Source: Stutzerimonas stutzeri
Lineage (GTDB): Bacteria > Pseudomonadota > Gammaproteobacteria > Pseudomonadales > Pseudomonadaceae
Length of the DNA: 64,000 nt
Assembly (NCBI RefSeq): GCF_024448695.1
Contig: NZ_JAMOHY010000002.1
Span: 62,001 to 126,000, forward strand
Direction of reading: 5' to 3'
Made by a program: the position numbers and the translations under genes. Under the pieces are notes generated by a model that searched no databases, was not told the origin of the DNA, and saw only the letters and a list, made by a program, of their open reading frames with translations. This document shows, in pieces, positions 33,956 to 42,081 of the stretch (position 1 is its first letter; each line of letters begins with the position of its first letter).

Positions 33956-34663
33956 ATGAGATCAGATTGGGATGATGCACCGGAGTATCTACGCAACAGA
34001 AAGAAACAGAGCCCCTGGCAGTTCCTGGCGATCCTGGGTATCGGTTCAGCGGTGCTTTCGGCACTTGCATTTACGTTCGGCAAGCCGGCCGTACTGGACG
34101 TAAAGCAGATCAAGCAAGGCATTCATGTCGGCGGCAAGCCTTGGTTTAACCAAGAGCCAGAACAGCCCATGCAGCCGGTTAGCCAGCCAGCCGTTGCAAG
34201 CTACGAAGCCCCAGCAGCAGAGCCAGCACCCGCGCACCAGCGACAATTGAGCCAGGAAGAAATCGAATGGTTCGAAGAAGGCACCGCGCGAGCGATACAG
34301 CAGCGGCAAACATCATTCAACGATAACAACTACACGCCCCACCCCGTCACCAACACGATGCAGCCGCCCCCAACCCGCTACTACGCAGCCAACTCCACCA
34401 ACAGCACGCAAAAGCGCTCCGTTTCCCGACAGACTCACGTCAGCAACTGGAGCTGGGAGAACGGCCACAACAAACAGCGCATCAGAGGTCAGCTTGAGTG
34501 GACAGTGGCAAATGGCCAGATCGACTACAACAGCGTGTGCCAAAACTACAAACGCGGCTCGCTGATCTACCGCGACTGCCGTAAAGGGGCAAAGGTCGCT
34601 TTTAAACAAATATGCAATCGTTACCAACCGGCATGTGCAGCAGAAAATAACTTCATGCCATAA
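33956..34663 (+). CDS. Membrane-anchored hypothetical protein with Cys-rich C-terminal domain
   Basis: A 235-residue protein with a cytoplasmic basic N-terminus, one membrane helix (~residues 20-42), a Pro/Gln/Ala-rich linker, and a C-terminal domain (~150-235) with four cysteines in VCQNYKRG, YRDCRKGAK, KQICNRYQPAC. These probably form disulfides in the periplasm. I do not recognise a named domain; similar proteins occur in Pseudomonas accessory regions. AAGG lies eight bases before ATG 33956. It begins 70 bases after the TIR-STAND stop and could be a partner or separate cargo. Confidence 0.7.
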   Translation: MRSDWDDAPEYLRNRKKQSPWQFLAILGIGSAVLSALAFTFGKPAVLDVKQIKQGIHVGGKPWFNQEPEQPMQPVSQPAVASYEAPAAEPAPAHQRQLSQEEIEWFEEGTARAIQQRQTSFNDNNYTPHPVTNTMQPPPTRYYAANSTNSTQKRSVSRQTHVSNWSWENGHNKQRIRGQLEWTVANGQIDYNSVCQNYKRGSLIYRDCRKGAKVAFKQICNRYQPACAAENNFMP

Positions 34664-34714
34664 CCACGGTATCGTCAGTCGCTAGAGCTTTGTTAAAGAC
34701 ATTTAGGAAATTCG

Positions 34715-35500
34715 ATGGATGTTTTAGGCTGGATTTTTGTTATCGGAATCGTTTTCTTCTTACTCAGCATCGGTAAGAGCAAATCCAAGAACAAGCGCTA
34801 CAAAAGGACTACACTCAGGGTTTGGGGAGAGCCGGCACAAAAGCAAGAGCCAACCGTTGGTTCACGCCCCACCCACCAGCCCGCCCCACAACAGCTAAAG
34901 CAGGCTTCACAGCCTAATCGGAAAATCGCTTCTGACGGATTCCGGTATGACCCCGACGGCGAATGGCCGTTTCAGAAACGGAAGTTGATAACCGCAACTG
35001 AGACAGTCCTGTTCGAGCGACTGCGGCAAGCATTACCGAATCACTACATCTTCACCCAAGTGCAGCTATCGCAACTGGTAGCAATAAAGAAGGGCCATAG
35101 CTTCAAAATGTGGTTTTCCCGCATCAGCCAGATGAGCGTTGATTTCGTGATCGCGGATGAGTTTTTAAATACGGTTGCCGCAGTCGAGCTGGACGACAAA
35201 TCACACTATTCAGATGAGGACCGGCATAAAGCCGATGCAAAGAAAGACAAAGTTCTAACGGCTGCTGGCATTCGTGTTATTCGCTGGCGTTGCGAGATCA
35301 TGCCATCAGCTGAGCAGATCGCCCTGGCGTTCCCCGAGTGCAAAACAGCGCTGCAGCCTTCGCAACAAGCAGAGCGGGAGCCAAGCGCCACGATGGTGGA
35401 GGCGATAGCCGAACTGGACAGCGCAGTAAGCCAGCGCACCGAGAGCATCGCGCACATTCTGCCGCAAACGCCAAGCGAGCCACACCAACGGGCTACCTAG
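34715..35500 (+). CDS. DUF2726 protein with N-terminal membrane anchor
   Basis: A 261-residue protein. Residues 1-20 form a membrane helix (WIFVIGIVFFLLSIG), followed by a basic linker, then a DUF2726 domain (~85-215) with the usual TATETVLFERLRQALP, VDFVIADEFLNTVAAVELDD, and AAGIRVIRWRCEIMP. DUF2726 resembles the nuclease-related PD-(D/E)XK fold; the acidic residues in D-FVI...VELDD and the nearby Lys residues are compatible with a metal site, though nuclease activity is not shown. Its C-terminal tail is low-complexity. It is 51 bases after the membrane protein gene. Confidence 0.78.
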   Translation: MDVLGWIFVIGIVFFLLSIGKSKSKNKRYKRTTLRVWGEPAQKQEPTVGSRPTHQPAPQQLKQASQPNRKIASDGFRYDPDGEWPFQKRKLITATETVLFERLRQALPNHYIFTQVQLSQLVAIKKGHSFKMWFSRISQMSVDFVIADEFLNTVAAVELDDKSHYSDEDRHKADAKKDKVLTAAGIRVIRWRCEIMPSAEQIALAFPECKTALQPSQQAEREPSATMVEAIAELDSAVSQRTESIAHILPQTPSEPHQRAT

Positions 35501-35519
35501 CGCATCGATTGCCAAAATA

Positions 35520-35532
35520 AACCTAATAGGTT
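35520..35532. promoter_or_regulatory. MqsA operator palindrome
   Basis: AACCT-AAT-AGGTT matches the known mqsRA operator, in which MqsA binds ACCT-N2-4-AGGT palindromes. It ends 11 bases before the mqsR start, fitting autorepression by antitoxin or complex. Confidence 0.85.
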
Positions 35533-35543
35533 ATTTTCTTTCC

Positions 35544-35840
35544 ATGGAAAAGCGCAGACCTCACTTCAAGCTGCCATTGGTGAAACAGGCTATTGTCGAG
35601 CAGCGTTATCGCTTCACCCGCGTAGCACTGGAAGGCGGTTCGGAGCTGGGACTAGACGAGGCCGGTATGCTGGCCGTTATCAATGCCCTGAGCAGTCGCG
35701 ACTTTTTCAAGAGCATGACCACCTATGCGGATCATACGGCCTGGCAGGATGTTTACCGGCCCTTCACTGAAGCTGGGCAGGTCTACCTGAAGTTCACGCT
35801 GGTGGCCGATCTGCTGATTGTTTCCTTCAAGGAGAAGTGA
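35544..35840 (+). CDS. mqsR: MqsR toxin (GCU-specific mRNA interferase)
   Basis: MqsR is a RelE-fold ribonuclease that cuts mRNA at GCU sites and causes growth arrest. The 98-residue product has the family pattern RRPHFKLPLVKQAIVEQ near the start, LDEAGMLAVINALSSRDFFKSMTTYADHTAWQDVYRP, then LVADLLIVSFKEK. Length is standard. As usual for this system, the toxin gene precedes the antitoxin and they overlap at the mqsR stop. A clear Shine-Dalgarno is absent, which may keep toxin synthesis low. Confidence 0.95.
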   Translation: MEKRRPHFKLPLVKQAIVEQRYRFTRVALEGGSELGLDEAGMLAVINALSSRDFFKSMTTYADHTAWQDVYRPFTEAGQVYLKFTLVADLLIVSFKEK

Positions 35841-35842
35841 CC

Positions 35843-36244
35843 ATGAAATGTCCGGTTTGTGGCCAGGCTGAACTGGTCCATGACACCCGTAACCTGCCCT
35901 TTACCTACAAGGGCCAGACCACCGAGATTGCCGACGTAACGGCAGACTGGTGCGATGCCTGCGGCGAGTGCCTGACAGGCCCTGGCGAAAGCGACCGCGT
36001 AATGAAGGCAATGACCGAGTTCCGCCAGCAGGTGAATGCCCAGGGCGGTAGCCAGGAGCTGATTCGCACCGTTCGCAAGCAGTTGCATTTAAGCCAGCGC
36101 GAAGCGGCTGAGCTGTTCGGTGGCGGACCCAATGCTTTCTCCCGTTACGAGCGGGGCAGCACGGAAGCACCACAGCCTTTAGTGCAACTGTTCAAAATCC
36201 TGGGGCGCCATCCCGAGCTGATCAAGGAATTGCGGACCAACTAG
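35843..36244 (+). CDS. mqsA: MqsA antitoxin
   Basis: MqsA binds MqsR through an N-terminal zinc domain and DNA through a C-terminal HTH. The 133-residue product has the zinc ligands CPVC (Cys3, Cys6) and CDAC (near residue 37-40), and an XRE-type HTH in LSQREAAELFGGGPNAFSRYERG. GGAG lies eight bases before the ATG at 35843. It is the last gene before attR, and it may stabilise the element by addiction. Confidence 0.96.
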   Translation: MKCPVCGQAELVHDTRNLPFTYKGQTTEIADVTADWCDACGECLTGPGESDRVMKAMTEFRQQVNAQGGSQELIRTVRKQLHLSQREAAELFGGGPNAFSRYERGSTEAPQPLVQLFKILGRHPELIKELRTN

Positions 36245-36341
36245 GTGTCGAAATCATTGTGACGAACTGAGACGAAACGAGCCGCCATGCTGGCTGGAAA
36301 GCGCGTGAGCGGTATTTCGATGGAACGAAACCCTGAAAAAT
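36245..36341. other. Right arm of the element between mqsA and attR
   Basis: No gene. Two GACGAA motifs occur with exact 10-base spacing at 36261 and 36271 (GACGAACTGA GACGAAACGA), possible arm-type sites for integrase or the excision regulators. Confidence 0.4.
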
Positions 36342-36391
36342 TGGGTTCGAATCCCACCCTCACCGCCACTTTCAAAACTTAAAGCCCTGAA
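36342..36391 (+). repeat. attR: 50-bp direct repeat of the integrated element
   Basis: This copy of the tRNA-Ser 3' end differs from 29390-29439 at one base. It marks the right boundary; chromosomal sequence resumes with the original tRNA terminator. Confidence 0.92.
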
Positions 36392-36414
36392 CCCGAACGG
36401 TTTCAGGGCTTTTT
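36383..36414 (+). terminator. Original tRNA-Ser terminator, now at attR
   Basis: AGCCCTGAA and TTCAGGGCT form a 9-base perfect stem followed by TTTT. The left half lies in attR, so this was probably the terminator of tRNA-Ser before insertion. Confidence 0.82.
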
Positions 36415-36750
36415 CGTTTTCGCGTCAGTCCGGCTTACACTCCTTCCGCTACCTCCCACGCTATTCAGGCCGCTGCGGCGTTACCCTCTATTGTTCCGTT
36501 TCCACCCGCTGCCCATCGAACAGCTGCGGCGCAATGGCAGCAGCATTAGCAAGCTTCGCGGCAAGACAGCTATCCAGCGCCTCACAGGTCGACAGCGTGG
36601 CCTGTTGGTCACTTCCCGCGCGCTGGTCTGCAATTTGCTTGTTTTCATGACAGGTAAGTCAGAGCGTTATGCAAGTCTCTGCAACTTTTAGCGGAGCACG
36701 AGAGTGCTGACGGAAAATCACCGTGTAATAACAATAAAAAGGGCGCCAGC
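36415..36750. other. Gap between the element and the small membrane peptide gene
   Basis: I see no supported gene. An open frame at 36491-36691 has no family resemblance. The stretch before 36751 is A/T-rich and probably promoter. Confidence 0.5.
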
Positions 36751-36846
36751 ATGTTCAAGCAGAAGAAGTTCAAACAGGCGACGCTGATCCTGATTGCCAT
36801 TACCATCATTCTGATCCTGCCAAACCTGAACCGTCTGGTCGGTTGA
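36751..36846 (+). CDS. 31-residue membrane peptide
   Basis: The frame reads [20 protein letters not shown] and on to [11 protein letters not shown]: a basic N-terminus and a single hydrophobic helix with an Asn-Pro break. AAGGG lies seven bases before the ATG. It ends 32 bases before the rhodanese start, suggesting co-transcription. Small membrane peptides of this type are often missed; function unknown. Confidence 0.6.
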   Translation: MFKQKKFKQATLILIAITIILILPNLNRLVG

Positions 36847-36878
36847 ACGCCACGCACGAAGCCATCCGAGAAAACCCC

Positions 36879-37232
36879 ATGTATCGATTACTCGCTCTGC
36901 TCATGACATTCACCGGCGCCAGCCTGGCCGGCGAGATTGATCGGTCGGCAGCTCTTTCCGCCTTGCAGAACCCCGAAACCATTCTGATCGATGTGCGCAC
37001 GGCGCCGGAGTACGCACAGGGCGCCCTCCCCAGGTCCCAACGGATAGAAACCGGAAATCTTGCCGAACGCATTGCCAGTGTTGCGCCCGACAAGGATGCC
37101 ACCATCGTCCTCTACTGCCGCAGCGGTCGGCGCTCGTCAGCCGCCCAGGAGCTGCTGCAGCAACTGGGCTACTCTCAGGTCATCAACGCGGGTGGCTATG
37201 ACCAATTGCGCGAGCTCGTTCCCTCTCACTGA
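36879..37232 (+). CDS. Periplasmic rhodanese-like protein
   Basis: A 117-residue single-domain rhodanese (PspE-like) with a signal peptide ([17 protein letters not shown], cleavage likely before GEID). The active-site cysteine is in [20 protein letters not shown] and INAGGYDQL are the other family marks. Rhodaneses transfer sulfane sulfur, but the periplasmic substrate is unknown. The start at 36879 is set by the signal peptide; an upstream in-frame TTG at 36843 overlaps the small-peptide gene. Confidence 0.85.
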   Translation: MYRLLALLMTFTGASLAGEIDRSAALSALQNPETILIDVRTAPEYAQGALPRSQRIETGNLAERIASVAPDKDATIVLYCRSGRRSSAAQELLQQLGYSQVINAGGYDQLRELVPSH

Positions 37233-37366
37233 GGCCGCCCTGTCGTGGGCATCCACATGCCTCCCCCACCTTCCTGCCCCTCAACATGGAACTAATACGT
37301 GGCAATGGCTACTGAAAAAGTAGCCATTGCCTGGCGCTTGGCCGCGTCTGTCGTAGGAGTTGAATG

Positions 37367-38479
37367 ATGAACTGGGATGCGATCCTGAACGAAATACTAT
37401 GGATCAACATTGCCATCGTCGCTGGCGCCACTCTTGTCAGCTACCTGGTGCTGCAAACCGCTCTCAAGATCGTCACCAATCGTCTACGCAAACTGAGCAA
37501 GGGATCGCCAAGCGGCTTTACCGGCATGTTCGCGGAAATGCTCAGCCGCACCAGTCAGTTGCTGCTCATTGCCATGGCCTTGCTGATCGGCCTGAAGTTT
37601 GCGGAGCTGCCTGACCGCTGGGAATCGACGATGTCCCATGGCTGGTTCATCGCGCTGGCGTTCCAGATTGCGCTCTGGCTCGATACCGCCGTCCATTTGT
37701 GGATGGACAGCCTGACACGCGATGGCAAGGCGCGTAATCCGGTTACGACGACCATCATCGGCATCATGCTGCGTATCGTCGTCTGGACCATGATGCTGCT
37801 GTCCATCCTCGCCAACCTGGGCGTGGACATCACCGCGATGGTGGCAAGCCTGGGCGTCGGCGGCATCGCCATCGCGCTGGCGGTGCAGACGCTGCTCAGC
37901 GACGTTTTCGCCTCGCTTTCCATCGGTATCGACAAACCGTTCGAGATCGGCGACTTCGTGGTCTTTGGTGACATCGCCGGCAACATCGAACATATCGGTC
38001 TGAAAACCACACGCATCCGCAGCCTGAGCGGCGAGCAGGTGGTGTGCGCCAACGCCGACCTGCTGGCGCAGACGATTCACAACTACAAGCGCATGAATAC
38101 CCGGCGGATCGTCTTCAAATTCGGCATCAGCTACAAGACACCGGCCAGCAAGCTGCGCGAGGTCAGCCAGCTGGCGCGCCGCATCATCGAAGACATCAAA
38201 CTGGCCAAATTCGATCGGGCGCATTTTCTGGCGTTCGATAACAGCCAACTGACCTATGAGGTCGTCTACATCATGCAGACCGCCGACTACAACGCCTACA
38301 TGGACGTGCAGGAAGAGATCAATCTGCGCCTGCTCGAAGGCATTCACGAACTGGAGGTGGATTTCGCCCATCCCATACGGCAGGTGGAATTCATCGGCGG
38401 CAACCTGCCGGAAATGGTGGTCGTCCGCACACCAGAAGACGAACAACCGACGGCACAAGCGCCATCCCCGGCATCCTGA
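37367..38479 (+). CDS. MscS-family mechanosensitive channel
   Basis: A 370-residue inner-membrane channel protein with four or five helices. The MscS pore helix and following beta domain are plain: LGVGGIAIALAVQTLLSDVFASLSIGIDKPFEIGD. The cytoplasmic C-terminal part is typical. Such channels open under membrane tension to protect against hypo-osmotic shock. ATG 37364 and 37367 are adjacent; GGAG at 37356 favours 37367 (seven bases). It runs convergent to acsA. Confidence 0.9.
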   Translation: MNWDAILNEILWINIAIVAGATLVSYLVLQTALKIVTNRLRKLSKGSPSGFTGMFAEMLSRTSQLLLIAMALLIGLKFAELPDRWESTMSHGWFIALAFQIALWLDTAVHLWMDSLTRDGKARNPVTTTIIGIMLRIVVWTMMLLSILANLGVDITAMVASLGVGGIAIALAVQTLLSDVFASLSIGIDKPFEIGDFVVFGDIAGNIEHIGLKTTRIRSLSGEQVVCANADLLAQTIHNYKRMNTRRIVFKFGISYKTPASKLREVSQLARRIIEDIKLAKFDRAHFLAFDNSQLTYEVVYIMQTADYNAYMDVQEEINLRLLEGIHELEVDFAHPIRQVEFIGGNLPEMVVVRTPEDEQPTAQAPSPAS

Positions 38480-38525
38480 TTCAGGCCATTCGCGGCTGGC
38501 CGAGGCCGCCCGCCGCCCACTTCAA

Positions 38526-40481
38526 TCAGCTTCCTTGCATGGCCATGCGGCTATCGATCAGCTGCTGTACCACGCTCGGGTCGGCCAGCGTGGACAGGTC
38601 ACCCAGCGAGTCGAAATCATTCATGGCGATCTTGCGCAGAATGCGCCGCATGATCTTGCCCGAGCGTGTTTTGGGCAATGCCGCGGCCCACTGGAGGGTG
38701 TCCGGTACGGCAATCGGACCGATTTCCCGGCGCACCCACTGACGCAGTTCCTCACGCAGCGAATCGCTTGACTCCTCGCCCTGCAGGAGCGTGACGTAGA
38801 CATAGATGCCCTGCCCCTTCACCGGATGCGGCACACCGACTACGGCAGCCTCGGCGACCTTGCGGTGTGCGACCAGGGCACTTTCGATTTCTGCCGTGCC
38901 CATGCGATGGCCGGACACGTTAAGCACATCATCCACGCGCCCGGTGATCCAGTAATAGCCGTCCTCGTCGCGGCGCGCGCCGTCGCCGGTGAAATACATG
39001 CCGCGGAAGGTCTTGAAGTAGGTGTCGACGAAGCGGTCGTGGTCGCGATAGAGGCTGCGCATCTGCCCCGGCCAGGAATCGAGGATCACCAGATTGCCTT
39101 CGGTAGCGCCTTCGAGCAGGTTGCCAAGGTTATCCACCAGCCCCGGCACTATGCCAAAGAAGGGCCTCGTGGCCGAACCCGGTTTGAGCGCGGTGGCGCC
39201 GGGCAAGGGGCTGATCAGGATGCCGCCCGTCTCGGTCTGCCACCAGGTATCAACAATGGGGCAGCGCGACTTGCCCACCGTCTCGTAATACCAGTTCCAG
39301 GCTTCGGGATTGATGGGTTCGCCCACCGTGCCGAGCAGGCGCAGGCTCGAACCATCAGCCCCTGCCACTGCCGCATCGCCTTCGGCCATCATCGAGCGAA
39401 TCGCCGTGGGTGCGGTGTAGAGAATGTTCACCTGATGCTTGTCGATGATCCTGGCAATCCGCGTCACGTCCGGGTGGTTCGGTACGCCCTCGTACATCAG
39501 CGTGGTCGCACCGTTGGCCAGCGGACCGTAGATGATGTAACTGTGCCCGGTGATCCAGCCAACATCGGCGGTACACCAGTAGATCTCACCGGGGCGATAA
39601 TCGAAGACGCGCTCATGGGTCAGCGCGGCGTATAGCAGATAACCGCCCGAGGTATGCATCACGCCCTTGGGTTTGCCCGTGGAGCCGGAGGTATAAAGAA
39701 TGAACAACGGCTCCTCGGCGCCCATTTCCTTCGGCGCGCAGACGTCACCAGCCACATGCATCAGTTCGTGATACCAGACGTCGCGGTGCGGGTTCCATCT
39801 GATCTCGCCACCGGTGCGCCGCACCACGATGATCTTCTGCACGCAGCGGGTTCGGGGATTGGTCAGGGCATCGTCGACGTTAGCTTTGAGCGGCACAGCC
39901 TTGCCGCCACGCATGCCTTCGTCAGCGGTGATCACCACTTTGGAGTCGCCATCGATGATGCGCCCCGCCAGTGCTTCGGGTGAAAAACCACCGAAGACCA
40001 CCGAATGAATAGCGCCAATGCGCGCGCAGGCCAGCATGGCCACCGCCGCCTCTGGAATCATCGGCATATAAAGGGTGACCACGTCGCCGCGATGCACATC
40101 CTGGCCGCGCAGCGCGTTGGCGAACTTGCTGACTTCCTGGTGCAGCTCGCGATAGGTGATGTGCCGGCATTCAGACGGATCATCGCCCTCCCAGATGATC
40201 GCCACGGCATCACCGCGCGTCTCCAGATGGCGATCCAGGCAGTTGGCCGATACGTTCAGGGTGCCGTCGGCGAACCACTTGATGTCCACATGATGATCGT
40301 CAAAAGACGTCTGCTTGACCTTGGTGAAGGGCCTTATCCAGTCCAGTCGCGCGGCCTGCTCGCGCCAGAACCCATCAGGATTGACCACCGACTGCTGATA
40401 CAGAGCCTTGTATTCGGCCTCGTCGGTCAGCGACCGCGCCGCCGCTTCCGGCTGCACGGGATACAGGGACGCAGCGCTCAT
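38526..40481 (-). CDS. acsA: Acetyl-CoA synthetase AcsA
   Basis: AcsA activates acetate to acetyl-CoA via acetyl-AMP. The 651-residue product has the AMP-binding P-loop [35 protein letters not shown], and the acetylatable catalytic lysine in [11 protein letters not shown]. Length matches the family. GGTGA lies eight bases before the ATG. It is monocistronic on the minus strand. Confidence 0.97.
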   Translation of the reverse strand: MSAASLYPVQPEAAARSLTDEAEYKALYQQSVVNPDGFWREQAARLDWIRPFTKVKQTSFDDHHVDIKWFADGTLNVSANCLDRHLETRGDAVAIIWEGDDPSECRHITYRELHQEVSKFANALRGQDVHRGDVVTLYMPMIPEAAVAMLACARIGAIHSVVFGGFSPEALAGRIIDGDSKVVITADEGMRGGKAVPLKANVDDALTNPRTRCVQKIIVVRRTGGEIRWNPHRDVWYHELMHVAGDVCAPKEMGAEEPLFILYTSGSTGKPKGVMHTSGGYLLYAALTHERVFDYRPGEIYWCTADVGWITGHSYIIYGPLANGATTLMYEGVPNHPDVTRIARIIDKHQVNILYTAPTAIRSMMAEGDAAVAGADGSSLRLLGTVGEPINPEAWNWYYETVGKSRCPIVDTWWQTETGGILISPLPGATALKPGSATRPFFGIVPGLVDNLGNLLEGATEGNLVILDSWPGQMRSLYRDHDRFVDTYFKTFRGMYFTGDGARRDEDGYYWITGRVDDVLNVSGHRMGTAEIESALVAHRKVAEAAVVGVPHPVKGQGIYVYVTLLQGEESSDSLREELRQWVRREIGPIAVPDTLQWAAALPKTRSGKIMRRILRKIAMNDFDSLGDLSTLADPSVVQQLIDSRMAMQGS

Positions 40482-40511
40482 GGGCTATCACCTCATGTGT
40501 GTCATGGCATC

Positions 40512-40654
40512 AGCAAACTGTTGAAAAACTACCTGCGTTGGCAATACGTCGTTAAAAACAGCCTCAAAATGCTCATTTACAACAGTAAACTCCGCTTTTT
40601 CGGCTGCTTTTGCCTCGTCTTGCCTGCCTCGCCTACGCTTTTCAACAGCCTGCT
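40512..40654. repeat. MITE-like imperfect inverted-repeat element
   Basis: A 143-base non-coding element bounded by inverted repeats: left AGCAAACTGTTGAAAAACTA, right the reverse complement AGCAGGCTGTTGAAAAGCGT. The interior (for example CGTTAAAAACAGCCTCAAAA) is A/T-rich. Sequences of this type recur in intergenic spaces of P. stutzeri/mendocina-like genomes to my recollection. No transposase is present. Confidence 0.7.
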
Positions 40655-40881
40655 AGTTGTCACTCCTGTCTCACAGGCGAAACCCTGTTCCCATCCACGC
40701 GCCTGGCAGACATTTCGTTTGAGCCCCGGCGGAGCGGTTGCGTTCAGTCACAACCCGCACGGGCTTTCACAAGCATAGACCCTCATCTGCCTGCCAACGC
40801 CTGAGCCAAGGTCTGGATTGCCCAAGCCGGTAGCGCTCAGTCATGCTCCCCCTCGAATGACCGCACACAGGCAGCACATGC
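40655..40881. other. Gap before the CoA-transferase gene
   Basis: No gene is supported. It should contain the acsA upstream promoter region (partly left of the MITE) and the CoA-transferase promoter. Confidence 0.45.
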
Positions 40882-42081
40882 ATGGAACAACACGACAGCA
40901 ACCTGCCCCTGCAGGGCATCAGAGTCATCGAAATGGGTCAGCTGATTGCCGGCCCCTTTGCCAGCAAGCTGCTGGGCGAATTCGGCGCCGAGGTGATCAA
41001 GATCGAGCCGCCGGGCGCCGGCGATCCGCTGCGCAAGTGGCGCAAACTCAAGGACGGCACCTCGCTCTGGTGGCATGTGCAGTCACGCAACAAGCACTCG
41101 CTCACCCTCGATCTCAGGGAGCCTGAAGCCCAGGACATCGTTCGCCGACTGGTGGCCGAGGCCGATGTGGTGGTGGAGAATTTCCGCCCCGGCACCTTGG
41201 AAGAATGGGGGCTGGGCTGGGATACGCTGTCGCAGCTCAACTCCCGTCTGATCATGCTGCGCATCTCCGGCTACGGCCAGACCGGACCCTATCGCGACCT
41301 GCCAGGGTTCGGCGTGATCGGCGAAGCCATGGGCGGCCTGCGTCATCTATCCGGTTATCCGGGTCAGCCGCCGGTACGCGTGGGTGTCAGCATCGGTGAC
41401 TCGCTCTCCTCGCTGTATGGTGTGATCGGCGTGCTACTGGCCCTGCAGGAGCGCAACCGCAGCGGCCTGGGCCAGGAAATCGATGTGGCGCTGTACGAAT
41501 CGGTGTTCGCCATGATGGAAAGCCTGGTGCCCGAATACGACGCCTTCGGCTACGTACGCGAGCCGGCGGGCAGCGCCCTGCCCGGTATCACGCCGTCCAA
41601 CTCCTACCTGTGCAAGGACGGCACCTGGGTGCTGGTCGCCGGTAATGGCGACAGCATCTACAAGCGTCTGATGACGCTGATGGGCCGCCAGGATCTGGCC
41701 GACGATCCGCGCTTCGCTCATAACGATGGCCGCGCCCGGCATGCCGAACTGATCGACACAGCCATCGGCGAATGGACCGCGCAGCACAGTCGTGACGAAG
41801 TAATCGAAGCCCTCAAGGGCGCCCGTGTGCCGGCAGGCTATCCATACACCGCCGCCGATATCGTCGCGGACCCGCACTATCTGGCGCGACAGATGATCGA
41901 GCAGGTCGAAACCTTTGCCGGGCCGCTGAAGGTACCGGGTGTATTACCCAAACTGAGCCGTACACCGGGCCGTATTGGCCAGGGCGGCCCACAGCTGGGT
42001 GAGCACACCGAAGACATCCTCGCCGGCCTCGGCCTGACCCAGGCACAACGCCAAGGGTTGCGCGAACGGGGAATCATCTGA
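40882..42081 (+). CDS. CaiB/BaiF family CoA-transferase
   Basis: A 399-residue family-III CoA-transferase, which moves CoA between carboxylic acids. Signatures are GIRVIEMGQLIAGPFASKLLGEFGAEVIKIE at the N-terminus, VVVENFRPGTLEEWGL, and the catalytic aspartate Asp173 in SIGDSLSSLYG. The substrate cannot be read from the sequence. Downstream lie a sodium symporter and, convergent, a CitE-like lyase; the combination resembles itaconate or C5-dicarboxylate degradation, in which a family-III CoA-transferase activates the acid and a lyase splits the acyl-CoA. Confidence 0.88.
   Translation: MEQHDSNLPLQGIRVIEMGQLIAGPFASKLLGEFGAEVIKIEPPGAGDPLRKWRKLKDGTSLWWHVQSRNKHSLTLDLREPEAQDIVRRLVAEADVVVENFRPGTLEEWGLGWDTLSQLNSRLIMLRISGYGQTGPYRDLPGFGVIGEAMGGLRHLSGYPGQPPVRVGVSIGDSLSSLYGVIGVLLALQERNRSGLGQEIDVALYESVFAMMESLVPEYDAFGYVREPAGSALPGITPSNSYLCKDGTWVLVAGNGDSIYKRLMTLMGRQDLADDPRFAHNDGRARHAELIDTAIGEWTAQHSRDEVIEALKGARVPAGYPYTAADIVADPHYLARQMIEQVETFAGPLKVPGVLPKLSRTPGRIGQGGPQLGEHTEDILAGLGLTQAQRQGLRERGII

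Larger units (their letters stand above)
29390..36391. mobile_element. ~6.95-kb tRNA-Ser integrative element carrying a TIR-STAND defence gene and mqsRA
   Basis: The element is bounded by 50-bp direct repeats. Beginning at attL it holds a P2-type integrase (frameshifted), an Arc-like gene (frameshifted), two small HTH genes (one with an in-frame stop), and a divergent operator region. A small regulator follows, then the TIR-STAND gene, a membrane protein, a DUF2726 protein, mqsR and mqsA. No phage structural, packaging or replication genes are present, nor conjugation genes. Composition of the centre is A/T-rich against a GC-rich backbone. It resembles a phage satellite or defence cargo element rather than a prophage. 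The lesions suggest that it can no longer excise unaided. Confidence 0.9.

Noticed and set aside
36342-36391. Second tRNA-Ser gene at attR
   Set aside because: Only the T-arm, acceptor 3' strand and CCA region are present; the 5' half and anticodon arm are missing, so it is an attachment-site copy.
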